DNA of 64,000 bases, taken from positions 106,139-170,138 of the forward strand of contig CAVZAE010000008.1 of assembly GCA_963773195.1 (NCBI GenBank). Reading direction: 5' to 3'. The notes below the pieces were generated by a model. It ran no database searches, was not told where the DNA came from, and saw nothing but the letters and a program-made list of their open reading frames with translations. Below, in pieces: positions 1 to 9,328 of this stretch (positions are counted from its first letter, which is position 1; each line of letters begins with the position of its first letter). Both the position numbers and the translations under genes were made by a program. Source of the DNA: CAIWHR01 sp963773195. GTDB taxonomy: Bacteria > Pseudomonadota > Gammaproteobacteria > Burkholderiales > Casimicrobiaceae.

Positions 1-1
1 G

Positions 2-1924
2 GGCGGCGCGATCGTCATCGATCATACCGAGGCGCTGGTCTCGATCGACGTCAATTCGGCGCGCGCGACCAAGGCCGGCGACATCGAGACGACCGCGTTC
101 AACACGAACCTCGAGGCCGCCGACGAAATCGCCCGGCAGCTTCGCTTGCGCGACCTGGGCGGCCTGATCGTCATCGACTTCATCGACATGGAAAGCGCGC
201 GCAACCAGCGCGAGGTCGAGGTGCGGATGAAGGACGCGCTGCGCTACGATCGCGCGCGCGTCCAGTTGGGCAAGATCTCCCGTTTCGGCTTGCTCGAGCT
301 GTCGCGCCAGCGGCTGCGACCGGCGCTCGCCGAGACGATGCACATCGCCTGCCCGCGCTGCCACGGCATTGGCCACATCCGCGGTACCGAATCGTCGGCG
401 CTTCACATCCTGCGCATCCTGCAGGAAGAGGCGATGAAGGAGAACAGTGCGCAGGTGATCGCGCAGGTTCCGGTCGACGTGGCGACGTTCCTGCTGAACG
501 AAAAGCGCACCGAGGTCCTGACGGTCGAGACGCGCTTCCGCGTCAACGTGCTGATCGTGCCCAACCGCCACCTCGAGACGCCGAACTACACGGTCCAGCG
601 ACTGCGCCACGACGATCTCAACCAGTCGGAGCCGCTGCCGCCGTCCTTCGAGCTGGCGCAGAAGCCCGAGGAGCCGGACGTCGCGCAGCAGATCAAGGAA
701 GAAGCGAAGGAGCCCAAGCAGGAAGCGATGGTTAAGGGAATTACGCCCGCGCAGCCGGCGCCGATCGTGCCCGAGACGCCCGCAACGGCGCCTGCCCCGG
801 TCGCTGCAGCAGCACCGCCCGCAGGCGAGGGGCTGTTCGCGCGCATCGCCGGCTGGTTCCGAGGGCCGGAACCCGCGATTCCCGCGCCCCCCGTGCGCGT
901 GGAACCGCCGCGCGAGGTGCGCGAACCACGCCGCGAGCGCGAAGGACGCGGCGAGCGCGACCGCCATCGCGGCACCGACCGGCGCGAGGGTCGCGAACGC
1001 GACAGCCGGCGTGGCGAGGGCCGCGGCCGCGGCGGCGAGCGACCGCAAGGCGCGCCGCGCGAGCAAGGCGCTGCGCGCGACAACGCGTCACGCGGTGGCT
1101 CGCAGCAGGGCCAGGGCGGCCAGCAACGCCGCGAAGGTGGACGCGAGCAGGCGCGCGGCGAGCAGGCGCGCGGTCAGCGCGAAGGACAATCGCAGCGCGA
1201 GCCGCGCGCACCGGAGAAACAGCGCGAACCGCGTCCGCCGCGTGAGCCTCGCGAGCCGCGTGAGCCTCGCGAATCGCGGCCGCAGCAGCACGCGACCGGC
1301 GATGCCGCTTTGCCCGCGATTGAAGCTGCCGGTCCCGGCATGGCGCGCGAAGGCGACGTGCATCCACAAGGCGCGCCGCGCGAAGGTCGCGGCAAACGCG
1401 ACCGGCGCCGTCGCGGCAATCGCGGTGAGCGGCACGATCATCCGCAGACCGAGCCCGCTGCAACCGATGTATTGACGACGGGGGCGCACCACGAAGCGTC
1501 GCAACCGACGCGACACGACACAGCGGCGCCAACGGCATCACACGCGTCAGAGCAGCGCACTCCCCTGGCCGCCGAGCATCCGCAGCCCGTTGTTGCTGCA
1601 GTCACAGCGCCCGAGCCTTCGCCGGCGCCGCACGTCGAGCCGCAGGCGCCGCCTGCGCATGTCGAGCCGCAGGCGCCGCCCGCGCACGTCGAGCGCGTTG
1701 TTCCTCCGACGCGCCCGATTCCCGAGTTGCCGCCGGTCGCGCTGACGCTGCCGCCGGAATCGGGGCTCGAGCTCGTGGAGACCAAGCTCAAGGGTCGCGC
1801 CGAAGCGGAGCCCGAGACGCCTGCGGGTCCACGGCGCGTGCGCCCGCCGAAGGCCGCGATCGCCGAAGAGCCGCTCCAGATGGTGGAGACGACGCACAAG
1901 GACGCGCCGCCTCCGGCTGGCTGA
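2..1924 (+). CDS. rne: Ribonuclease E, 3' part (5' end outside window)
   Basis: Endoribonuclease of the RNA degradosome, acting in mRNA decay and rRNA/tRNA processing. The reading frame is open from base 2, so the S1 domain and N-terminus lie outside. Visible are the DNase I-like catalytic core with SIDVNSARATKAG and GLIVIDFIDM, which carry the two metal-binding aspartates of the family, then the zinc-link CPRCHGIG near residue 117 that holds the tetramer together. After about residue 210 the protein becomes a long disordered tail: one stretch rich in Arg/Glu/Gly (nt 900-1280) and one rich in Pro/Ala containing the tandem HVEPQAPPA (nt 1627-1690). Such tails bind RNA and degradosome partners in this family; the partners here are unknown. 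A strong hairpin follows the stop. Confidence 0.95.
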   Translation, partial: GGAIVIDHTEALVSIDVNSARATKAGDIETTAFNTNLEAADEIARQLRLRDLGGLIVIDFIDMESARNQREVEVRMKDALRYDRARVQLGKISRFGLLELSRQRLRPALAETMHIACPRCHGIGHIRGTESSALHILRILQEEAMKENSAQVIAQVPVDVATFLLNEKRTEVLTVETRFRVNVLIVPNRHLETPNYTVQRLRHDDLNQSEPLPPSFELAQKPEEPDVAQQIKEEAKEPKQEAMVKGITPAQPAPIVPETPATAPAPVAAAAPPAGEGLFARIAGWFRGPEPAIPAPPVRVEPPREVREPRREREGRGERDRHRGTDRREGRERDSRRGEGRGRGGERPQGAPREQGAARDNASRGGSQQGQGGQQRREGGREQARGEQARGQREGQSQREPRAPEKQREPRPPREPREPREPRESRPQQHATGDAALPAIEAAGPGMAREGDVHPQGAPREGRGKRDRRRRGNRGERHDHPQTEPAATDVLTTGAHHEASQPTRHDTAAPTASHASEQRTPLAAEHPQPVVAAVTAPEPSPAPHVEPQAPPAHVEPQAPPAHVERVVPPTRPIPELPPVALTLPPESGLELVETKLKGRAEAEPETPAGPRRVRPPKAAIAEEPLQMVETTHKDAPPPAG

Positions 1925-1957
1925 AGCTGGCGTTCGACAGGTAAAGTGTGCGTCAGT

Positions 1958-1982
1958 GAAGGCGGGCCGCGGGCCCGCCTTC
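1958..1982. terminator. Perfect 11-bp hairpin between convergent genes
   Basis: An 11-bp perfect inverted repeat (GAAGGCGGGCC / GGCCCGCCTTC) with a 3-nt loop follows the rne stop by 33 bases and is followed by GTCTTT. It lies between rne (+) and the phosphatase gene (-), which converge here, so it may stop transcription from both sides. Confidence 0.8.
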
Positions 1983-1986
1983 GTCT

Positions 1987-2523
1987 TTAGGGCGTTCGCG
2001 AGCGGCCGAGTTGCGCCTGCAAGCGCCGAACAAGCTCCGCGCTCGCAACCTCGACCAGATCGAGCACGCGCTCGAACCCGTCAGTGCCGCCGTAGTACGG
2101 GTCGGGCACTTCGCGCACTCCGATCTGCGGGACGAGATCGAGCAGCAGCCCGAGGTGCCCGTCATACGACGCCGGCCGAAATAATTGCAGCGCATCGAGG
2201 TTCGCGTGATCCATCGCGAGAATCCAACCAAAGCGGCTGAAGTCGGCGGCGGTGACTTGTCGCGCGCGCAGCTTGCTCAAATCGTAGCCCCGCCGGGTCG
2301 CGGCCTGGATCGCACGCCGATCCGGAGGCTGGCCGACGTGCCAGTCGCCGAGGCCCGCCGAATCGATCCGAATCGGGTGATCGAGCCTCGCCTGCGCGAG
2401 CACTGCGCGGAAGACGCCCTCGGCCGTCGGCGAGCGACAGATGTTGCCCATGCAGACGAACAGCACATTGGAGGCGCACCCAGGAGCCATTATTTCCCGA
2501 AGAGACGAGCCACAGATAGGCAC
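1987..2523 (-). CDS. Low-molecular-weight protein tyrosine phosphatase
   Basis: Cytoplasmic phosphatase that removes phosphate from tyrosine; bacterial members often act on exopolysaccharide kinases or as arsenate reductase relatives. The P-loop VCMGNICRSPTAEG (C-x5-R-S) is near the N-terminus and the general-acid aspartate is in DPYYGG near residue 143. The longest frame gives 178 aa. An internal ATG at 2490 (MAPGCASNVLF) gives 167 aa, closer to the family's usual 155-165, so either start is possible. In many betaproteobacteria this gene follows uvrB on the same strand; here the two are co-oriented but separated by the 2541-5285 insertion. Confidence 0.9.
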   Translation of the reverse strand: MPICGSSLREIMAPGCASNVLFVCMGNICRSPTAEGVFRAVLAQARLDHPIRIDSAGLGDWHVGQPPDRRAIQAATRRGYDLSKLRARQVTAADFSRFGWILAMDHANLDALQLFRPASYDGHLGLLLDLVPQIGVREVPDPYYGGTDGFERVLDLVEVASAELVRRLQAQLGRSRTP

Positions 2524-2562
2524 CGGTAGGCAGTCTTGTTATGACGCCCACAGAGACACCCT

Positions 2563-2784
2563 ATGGGGCACGGCGCGGCGCGCGTCAGCATGGCCGAGGC
2601 AATAGAGCGGTACGTGACCTTGCGCATCAGACCCAGGTACGAGCGGGTGAACTCTGTCGAAATCTACTGCCGTACCGTCAGCATCGCACCAGGCGGTCTC
2701 GCGATCGACGCCGTCCGTCCGCTCGACGTGTTGCGGACGATTGCAGACTACAAGCGCATCGCGCCGGTCGCGTCGGAGCGGCCA
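2563..2784 (+). pseudogene. Possible tyrosine recombinase N-terminal fragment
   Basis: About 74 codons (SMAEAIERYVTLRIRPRY ... PLDVLRTIADYKRIAPVA) resemble the SAM-like core-binding domain that precedes the catalytic domain of tyrosine recombinases. The similarity stops at about 2785, where sequence of a different protein family (beta-helix) begins in another frame. No catalytic Arg/His/Tyr domain follows, so it would be inactive. The assignment is from recalled family resemblance only. It sits at the left edge of the mosaic between the phosphatase gene and uvrB, which fits a mobile-element scar. Confidence 0.35.
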
Positions 2785-3143
2785 ATGCGAACGGCGCGGT
2801 CAACATGCGCGTCACCGTCATCGGCTCGCAGATCACGCGGATGGGGTTCGCGGCGATCGCAACGGACGCTACCCCGGGAGGCTCCATTCACGTCAACGTC
2901 CTGAACTCGACGATCAGCAACAACGCCAATGCGCTCCTGCATGGGCGCGGCATTGCGACCTTTACTTCGAACGTGATCCCCAACAATACGAACGCATTTG
3001 TCAACTGCGGCTCCGGGAACGTGCAGTCCTTCGGCTACGACGTCGGCGTCGGCAGCAATTCGGTCTACAATTTCAGCAATTCGGTGCTGCCCGCCGGGTG
3101 CACCGCGTTCATCACGACCCCCACGATTTTCAAGGGGTTGTGA
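2785..3143 (+). pseudogene. Right-handed beta-helix protein, C-terminal fragment A
   Basis: An open frame of about 118 codons ending in TGA at 3143 reads as the C-terminal coils of a secreted parallel beta-helix protein (VTVIGSQITRMGFAAI, NVLNSTISNNANALL, repeated N/S/G-rich rungs). No start, signal peptide or upstream coils are present. The preceding sequence is the recombinase-like fragment, so the gene is cut at about 2785. Members of the same broad class occur at 3200-3760, 18745-18939 and, intact, at 62096-63154. Confidence 0.6.
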
Positions 3144-3199
3144 GGTCGTGCCGGCGGCGCTATCGCACCGTGTGCGGTGGCGCCGGGCTGGCCGCTCGG

Positions 3200-3760
3200 C
3201 GGAAGGGACCGGGGCTGTCCGCGACCCCGCGGATCACGTCTCCACCGGCAGCGCGGGCAAACGGCACGATCGCCGTCAACCTTCCGGGAAAATTCGATGT
3301 GGTCGTCCTGGAAGGGTTGTACATCTCAAATACGGGTACGGGCGTCAACATTACGGGGTCCGGGCGAACGGAATTACGCAGGTTGCGGCTCGAAGGAAAC
3401 GGCACCGGGATCAACGTCAACTCAGCCACCGGCGCGGTAGTGCGTGCGAGCGACGTGGACATCTACGGTCCCGGTTCCAACGGGGTCAACCTGACCGCAG
3501 CCGCCAATTCCAACGTGGTGACATTCGACCGACTTCGGATCGATGGCACGTATTTCGGCATCTGGGTTGCGGACCGTACGAACCTGACGGTTCGCGACTG
3601 CGTGATCACGGGTCGTTCAACAGATTCGAACGAGAACTATGGTGCCATCCTGAACCAGCCGACCGTGGCGGCGAGCACATCCACCGTCATCGTCGAGGGC
3701 TGCCTGATTTCCAATTGGTACGCGGCATTTGGTATGCCGCTTAACAGCGGCGGCGGGGAC
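3200..3760 (+). pseudogene. Right-handed beta-helix protein, internal fragment B
   Basis: A coherent frame of roughly 185 codons contains successive beta-helix rungs (VVVLEGLYISNTGTGVNI, LRRLRLEGNGTGINVN, VVRASDVDIYGPGSNGVNL, LTVRDCVITGRS, VIVEGCLISNWYAAFG). It lacks start, signal peptide and C-terminus. It is abutted at about 3760 by the peptide-binding protein in another frame. This is a second, different copy of the family, lying directly behind fragment A. The left limit is approximate because the first coils are weak. Confidence 0.55.
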
Positions 3761-3761
3761 C

Positions 3762-5283
3762 GACCTCTATTCGACGCGGGTGACGAGCCACATCTTCGAG
3801 GCGCTGTACCAGTTCGACTATTTCGCCGTTCCTGCGAAGGTGATACCCGAACACCGCCGAGGCGATGCCGGTCGTCACCGACGGCGGCAAGACGTGGACG
3901 ATCCGGCTGCAGAAGGGCATTCATTTCGCCGACGATCCCGTATTCAAGGGCAAGCCGCGCGAGCTCGTCGCCGGCGATTACGTCTACGCGATCAAGCGCC
4001 ATCTCGATCCCAATCTGCGCACCGGCGGCAACCCGGCGCTCACCGAGCTCATCGTCGGCGCGCGCCCCGTCGTCGACGCCGCGCGCAAGCCCGGAGCGAA
4101 GCTCGACTACGACGCGCCGATCGAAGGACTGAAGCGCGCTCGACCGCTATACGCTGCAGATCCGGCTCGAACGCGGCGGACTACACGCTGCTCGAGCGGC
4201 TGGCGGGCATGCCGATGATGGCGGTCGCCCGCGAGGCCATCGAGGCGGCGGGCGCCGACGTGATGACCCGGCCGGTCGGCACGGGTCCCTATCGGCTCAA
4301 GGAGTGGCGCAAGGCGTCGAAAGTCGATACTCGTCGCGAACCCGGGCTATCGAACGATCGCGCTATCCGCCGAAAGCGCCGATCCGCAGCACAAGGCGCT
4401 GGTCGACGCGATGCGCGGCAAGGCGCTGCCGCAGATCGGTACGATCGACATCAGCATCATCGAAGAATCGCAGCCGGAGCTTCTCGCGTTCATGCAAGGG
4501 CGACCTCGATCTGATGCTGCTCGGCGGGCGACGACGTCGAAGCGCGTGCTCGAAAACGGCAAGGTCAAGCCCGAGTTCGCGAAGAAGGGCATCCAGCACC
4601 TGCGCTTCGGCGCGCCGTCGGTAACGTTCACGTACTTCAACATGGACGATCCGGTCGTCGGCGGTTACTCGAACGCGCAGGTCGCGCTGCGCCGCGCGAT
4701 CGGGATGGGCTTCGACATCGGCGAATTCATCCGCGTCCTCTTCGCACGGCAACGCGCTGCCCGCGAACCAGCTGTTGCCGCCCGGGGTCAACGGTCACGA
4801 CCCGAGCGGTGCCGCCGAAGTCGCTTTACGATCCCGCAGCGGCGCGCGCGCTCCTCGATCGCTTCGGGTTCAAGGACGTCGACGGCGACGGCTATCGCGA
4901 GAGGACCCGACGGCAAGCCGCTGACGGTCGTGCGCGGCACGCTGCCCGAATCGTGGTACCGCGACGCCGATACGCTGTGGAAGAAGAACATGGACGCGAT
5001 CGGCATCCGGATGCAGATCAACCAGCAGACGTTCGCCGAGCTCCTCAACCTGTCCCGCGCCGGCAAGCTGCCGATGTTCAACCTGGGCTACCGCTCGCTC
5101 GAGCCCTCCGGCTACCAGATCCTGCAGACGCTCTGGAGCAAGGAGAAGCGCGATACCAACCCGTCGGGCTTCAACCGTCCCGAGTACGACGCCGCGTACG
5201 AAGAGTTCGTGCGCACGCCTGCGCGGCCCTGAACGGACGGCGCTCGCGCGCAAGATGTCGGAGCTGTCGCAGGCATGGATGCC
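3762..5283 (+). pseudogene. Peptide/solute-binding protein (SBP family 5), truncated and frameshifted
   Basis: Periplasmic ABC-type binding protein of the family that serves oligopeptide and dipeptide importers. Recognisable blocks run across all three frames: TSHIFEALYQFDYFAVPAK, GGKTWTIRLQKGIHFADDP, DVMTRPVGTGPYRLKEW, VTFTYFNMDDPVVGGYSNAQ, TLPESWYRDADTLWKKNMDA and NPSGFNRPEYDAAYEEFVR. About ten single-base shifts are needed to join them, for example near 3850, 4135, 4330, 4500, 4745, 4910 and 5225. The signal peptide and N-terminus are missing at 3760, and the C-terminus is lost at about 5283, where the 3' end of uvrB begins on the other strand. No permease genes are adjacent. Confidence 0.75.
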
Positions 5284-7302
5284 GTGCACGCCGAACATCG
5301 CCTCCTTGAGCTGGAACAGCTTGTCGCGGAGCTGCGCGGCCTTCTCGAACTCGAGGTTCTTCGCGGCGTCGAGCATTTCCTTCTCGAGACGCTTCAGCTC
5401 GCGCTCGAGATCCTTCTCGGGCATCGACTCGTACTTCGCCTTGGTCTGCGCGGCGCGGAGCTGCTTCTTGCCCTCGTCGGCGTCGTACATCCCGTCGATC
5501 ATGTCCTTGATCCGCTTCTGGACGCCCTGCGGCGTGATGCTCATCTTCTGGTTCCAGGCCACCTGCTTCGCGCGGCGGCGCTCGGTCTCGCCGATCGCCG
5601 CCTTCATCGAGTCGGTCATCTTGTCGGCGTACAGGATCGCCATCCCATTGATGTGACGCGCCGCTCGGCCGATCGTCTGAATCAGCGAGCGCTCGGCGCG
5701 GAGGAAGCCCTCTTTGTCGGCGTCGAGGATTGCGACCAGCGACACTTCGGGGATATCGAGCCCTTCGCGCAGCAGGTTGATGCCGACCAACACGTCGAAT
5801 TCGCCCAGCCGCAGGTCGCGGATGATCTCGACGCGCTCGACGGTGTCGATGTCCGAGTGCAGATAGCGGACCTTGACGCCATGCTCGTTCAGGTAGTCGG
5901 TCAGGTCCTCCGCCATCCGTTTGGTCAGCGTGGTCACCAGCACCCGCTCGTTGCGTTCGACGCGGATGCCGATCTCGGACAGGAGATCGTCGACCTGAGT
6001 TTGCGCCGGCCGGACCTCGAGCATCGGGTCGACCAGGCCGGTCGGCCGCACCACCTGCTCCACCACCTGCCCCGCATGCTTCTGCTCGTAGTCGGCCGGC
6101 GTGGCCGAAACGAAGACCGTCTGCGGCAGGAGCCGCTCGAACTCGTCGAAGCGGAGCGGCCGGTTGTCGAGTGCCGACGGCAAACGAAAACCGTAGTTGA
6201 CGAGGTTTTCCTTCCGCGCGCGATCGCCACGGTACATGCCGCCCGTTTGTGGAATCGTCACGTGTGACTCGTCGATGAACATCAGGGATCGGCCCGGCAG
6301 GTAGTCGATCAGCGTCGGCGGCGGCTCACCAGCGTTGCGGCCCGACAAATGCCGTGAATAGTTCTCGATGCCCTTGCAGAATCCGATCTCGGTCATCATC
6401 TCGAGGTCGAAACGCGTCCGCTGCTCGATCCGCTGCGCCTCGATCAGCTTCACCTGCGAGACGAAGAATTCCTTCTGCTGGGCGAGCTCGACCTTGATCG
6501 CCTCGATCGCGTTGAGCACCTTATGCCGCCCTGTCACATAGTGGCTGGACGGGAACACGGTGAACCGGCCGATCCGCTGCTTGATGTGGCCCGTCAACGG
6601 ATCGAAGAGCTGCAGCGACTCGACCTCGTCGTCGAACAGGGACAGTCGCAGCGCGTTCTCCGCATGCTCGGCGGGGAAGATGTCGAGAACCTCACCGCGC
6701 ACCCTGAACGTGCCGCGCCGGAAATCGGCCTCGTTGCGCGTGTACTGCATCTCGGTCAGCCGCTTGATCGCATCGCGCTGGGTGAGCTTGTCGCCCTCCT
6801 TCACGTGCAGGATCATGCTGTGGTACTCGGAGGGGTCGCCGATACCGTAGATCGCCGACACCGTCGCGACGATCACGCAATCGGGACGCTCGAGGATCGC
6901 CTTGGTCGCGGACAGACGCATCTGCTCGATGTGCTCATTGATCGTCGAGTCTTTCTCGATATAGAGGTCGCGCGAGGGAACGTACGCCTCGGGCTGGTAG
7001 TAGTCGTAGTAGCTGACAAAGTACTCGACCGAGTTGTTCGGGAAGAACTCGCGGAACTCCGCGTAGAGCTGCGCCGCCAGCGTCTTGTTCGGCGCAAGGA
7101 CGAGGGCGGGACGCCCCGTGCGGGCGATGACGTTCGCCATCGTGTACGTCTTCCCCGATCCCGTGACGCCCAATAGCGTCTGGAACGAGAGCCCGTCGCT
7201 CAAGCCCGAGATGAGCTTGTCGATCGCCTCGGGCTGGTCGCCCGACGGCTCGAAAGGCTTGTGCAGCTCGTAAGGACTGCCAGGAAACGTAGAGACGATC
7301 AT
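4870..7302 (-). CDS. uvrB: UvrABC excision nuclease subunit B, stop codon lost at a junction
   Basis: DNA-damage recognition helicase of nucleotide excision repair. Walker A GVTGSGKT is at residues 45-52, then the beta-hairpin region with SYYDYYQPEAYVP, the DESHVT Walker B box, helicase motifs (TIGRAARHINGMAILYAD) and the C-terminal UVR motif (EFEKAAQLRDKLFQLKEAMFG) ending at residue 671. E. coli UvrB is 673 residues long, so the genuine protein ends at about 5284. The frame then runs on without a stop to 4870 through about 137 codons that are antisense to the binding-protein fragment. The extension is therefore a junction artefact or rearrangement scar, not a domain. The upstream ABC exporter gene is 37 bases away on the same strand. 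Confidence 0.95.
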   Translation of the reverse strand: MIVSTFPGSPYELHKPFEPSGDQPEAIDKLISGLSDGLSFQTLLGVTGSGKTYTMANVIARTGRPALVLAPNKTLAAQLYAEFREFFPNNSVEYFVSYYDYYQPEAYVPSRDLYIEKDSTINEHIEQMRLSATKAILERPDCVIVATVSAIYGIGDPSEYHSMILHVKEGDKLTQRDAIKRLTEMQYTRNEADFRRGTFRVRGEVLDIFPAEHAENALRLSLFDDEVESLQLFDPLTGHIKQRIGRFTVFPSSHYVTGRHKVLNAIEAIKVELAQQKEFFVSQVKLIEAQRIEQRTRFDLEMMTEIGFCKGIENYSRHLSGRNAGEPPPTLIDYLPGRSLMFIDESHVTIPQTGGMYRGDRARKENLVNYGFRLPSALDNRPLRFDEFERLLPQTVFVSATPADYEQKHAGQVVEQVVRPTGLVDPMLEVRPAQTQVDDLLSEIGIRVERNERVLVTTLTKRMAEDLTDYLNEHGVKVRYLHSDIDTVERVEIIRDLRLGEFDVLVGINLLREGLDIPEVSLVAILDADKEGFLRAERSLIQTIGRAARHINGMAILYADKMTDSMKAAIGETERRRAKQVAWNQKMSITPQGVQKRIKDMIDGMYDADEGKKQLRAAQTKAKYESMPEKDLERELKRLEKEMLDAAKNLEFEKAAQLRDKLFQLKEAMFGVHGIHACDSSDILRASAVRSGPRRRAHELFVRGVVLGTVEARRVGIALLLAPERLQDLVAGGLERAVAQVEHRQLAGAGQVEELGERLLVDLHPDADRVHVLLPQRIGVAVPRFGQRAAHDRQRLAVGSSRDSRRRRRP

Positions 7303-7339
7303 GAGATTCCGGATAAATGCCGGAGCGCGGCCGAACCGG

Positions 7340-9172
7340 TCATTGTACTGCCAACCCTACGTCCGGCGCGACGGCAGTCGCAGCCGCGCCGCCGCCGGCG
7401 CCAAACTGCAGGGTGGCAAGGCGGGCATAGAGCGCGTTGCCGGCCACGAGGTCGTTGTGCGTGCCCGCGGCGACGATCCGGCCGCGATCCATCACGACGA
7501 TCCGGTCGGCGTGCCGCACGGTAGCGAGACGGTGCGCGATGATCAGCACGGTCCGTCCCGCCATCAACCGTTCGAGCGCGAGCTGCACGACGCGCTCGCT
7601 CTCGGCGTCGAGTGAGCTCGTCGCCTCGTCGAGGAGCAGGATCGGCCGGTCGGCGAGGATGGCGCGGGCAATCGCGAGGCGCTGGCGCTGGCCCCCGGAC
7701 AGGCGCACGCCGCGCTCGCCCAGCTCGCTCTCATACTGCTGCGGCAGCTCGGCAATGAACTCGGCGGCGTACGCGGCCTCGCATGCGGCCCGGACTTCCG
7801 CCACCGTGGCGTCCGGTCTTCCGTAGCGGACATTCTCGAGCACGCTCGTCGCAAAGATGACCGGATCCTGCGGCACGACCGCGAGGCGAGCGCGGACATC
7901 GGCCGGGTCGGCGGCGCGGAGGTCGACGCCGTCGATTCGCACGGCGCCGCTCTGCGGGTCGTAGAACCGGAGCAGGAGCTGGAATACCGTCGTCTTGCCC
8001 GCGCCCGACGGCCCTACCAGTGCGACGTTCTCGCCCGGGCTCACGTCGAGCGTGAATCCGTCGAGCGCCGGCGTATCCGGCCGCGACGGATAGCGAAACG
8101 TGACAGCGTCGAACGCGAGCGTGCCGCGCGCGGGCGACGGCAGCGGTACCGGGTTCGCCGGCGCGGCGATTCCCGGCTCGATCGCGAGCAACTCGAACAC
8201 CCGCTCGGTCGCTCCGGCGGCTCGCTGGAGATCGCCCACGACCTCGCTGATCGTCGCGACCGCGCCGGCGACGATGACCGCGTAGAAAACGAACGCTGAC
8301 AGCTGACCCGCACTGATCCGCCCCGCGACCACGTCGTGGCCACCAATCCAGAGGATGATCCCAATCGCGCCGAAGACGAGCACGATCACGGCGGCGACCA
8401 GCGTGGCGCGCTGGCGGATCCGGGCGCGGGCGGTCTCGAACGCCGCCTCGACGCGCTTGCCGAAATCGCGCCGATCGACCGGTTCGTGTCCGTAGGCTTG
8501 AACGGTGCGGATCTCGTGCAACGCTTCGTCGACGTAGGCGCCGACGTCGCCCACCCGATCCTGGCTCGCGCGCGCGAGCTTTCGCACCCGCCGCCCGAAG
8601 AGCACGATCGGCGCGACCACGACCGGCACGCCAGCAAGCACGAGCAGCGTCAGTTTCGCGCTCGTGATCGCGAGCATCACGATCCCGCCGATCAAGAGCA
8701 GCAGGTTGCGCACCGCCATCGACACGCTCGAGCCGATCACGGTTTCGAGCAGAGACGTATCGTTGGTCACGCGGGAGATAGCGTCGCCGGTACGCGCGAG
8801 CTCGAACCAGCCCGGCGGCAGCCGCAGCAGATGGTCGAAGACTGCACGCCGCAGGTCCGCCGTCACGCGTTCGCCGAGCCATGAAACGAAGTAGTAGCGG
8901 GTGAACGTCGCGGCGGCCATCACGACGATGATGGCGAGCAGCAGCGCGAGCATCCGATCAAGCTCCGCGGCGTTGCCCGCCGCAAAGCCGCGATCGATCA
9001 CGCTCTTGAGCCCCTGCCCGACGGCGAGCACGGCACCGGCCGCGAACAGGAGCGCGACCGCGGCGGCCAACACCTGCCGTCGGTAGGGGCGCAGAAACAC
9101 GCCGATGCGGGCGAGCGTCCGGAGCGCCGTGACCGGAGGCAGCTTGGGGGCGGTGTCGGAGACGGATGCCAA
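7340..9172 (-). CDS. MsbA/HlyB-type ABC exporter (fused membrane and ATPase domains)
   Basis: 610-aa half-transporter that would work as a homodimer in the inner membrane, exporting lipids, drugs or peptides; the substrate cannot be read from sequence. The first ~330 residues form the six-helix ABC membrane domain with coupling segments (TGDAISRVTNDTSLLE). The nucleotide-binding domain follows with Walker A GPSGAGKT, Q-loop VVPQDP, signature LSGGQRQRLAIARAIL, Walker B ILLLDEATSSLD and H-loop IAHRLAT. All catalytic residues are present. It lies 37 bases upstream of uvrB on the same strand and may be cotranscribed with it. Confidence 0.9.
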   Translation of the reverse strand: MASVSDTAPKLPPVTALRTLARIGVFLRPYRRQVLAAAVALLFAAGAVLAVGQGLKSVIDRGFAAGNAAELDRMLALLLAIIVVMAAATFTRYYFVSWLGERVTADLRRAVFDHLLRLPPGWFELARTGDAISRVTNDTSLLETVIGSSVSMAVRNLLLLIGGIVMLAITSAKLTLLVLAGVPVVVAPIVLFGRRVRKLARASQDRVGDVGAYVDEALHEIRTVQAYGHEPVDRRDFGKRVEAAFETARARIRQRATLVAAVIVLVFGAIGIILWIGGHDVVAGRISAGQLSAFVFYAVIVAGAVATISEVVGDLQRAAGATERVFELLAIEPGIAAPANPVPLPSPARGTLAFDAVTFRYPSRPDTPALDGFTLDVSPGENVALVGPSGAGKTTVFQLLLRFYDPQSGAVRIDGVDLRAADPADVRARLAVVPQDPVIFATSVLENVRYGRPDATVAEVRAACEAAYAAEFIAELPQQYESELGERGVRLSGGQRQRLAIARAILADRPILLLDEATSSLDAESERVVQLALERLMAGRTVLIIAHRLATVRHADRIVVMDRGRIVAAGTHNDLVAGNALYARLATLQFGAGGGAAATAVAPDVGLAVQ

Positions 9173-9328
9173 GGGTGAGACGTGCGGCCAGGCGGTTTAC
9201 CCCCGGGTTGGCAGGGGCGTCCGCTGACGTTAGCCTTCGGGGCGCGAATTGTCGAGAACGTGGGGCCGCACCGCGTTCCACACAAGCGCCCCGCGTTCCT
9301 TGTCTTGCTTCGCACCCCGGAGGCCCTG

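Noticed and set aside
586..1541. Minus-strand frames within rne
   Set aside because: Shadows of the Arg/Pro-rich RNase E tail.
900..1690. Repeats in the rne tail as mobile or CRISPR-like DNA
   Set aside because: They encode low-complexity protein in frame and have no spacer structure.
4870..5283. UvrB C-terminal extension of about 137 codons as a new domain
   Set aside because: It is exactly antisense to the binding-protein fragment and begins where UvrB normally ends, so it is read-through across a junction.
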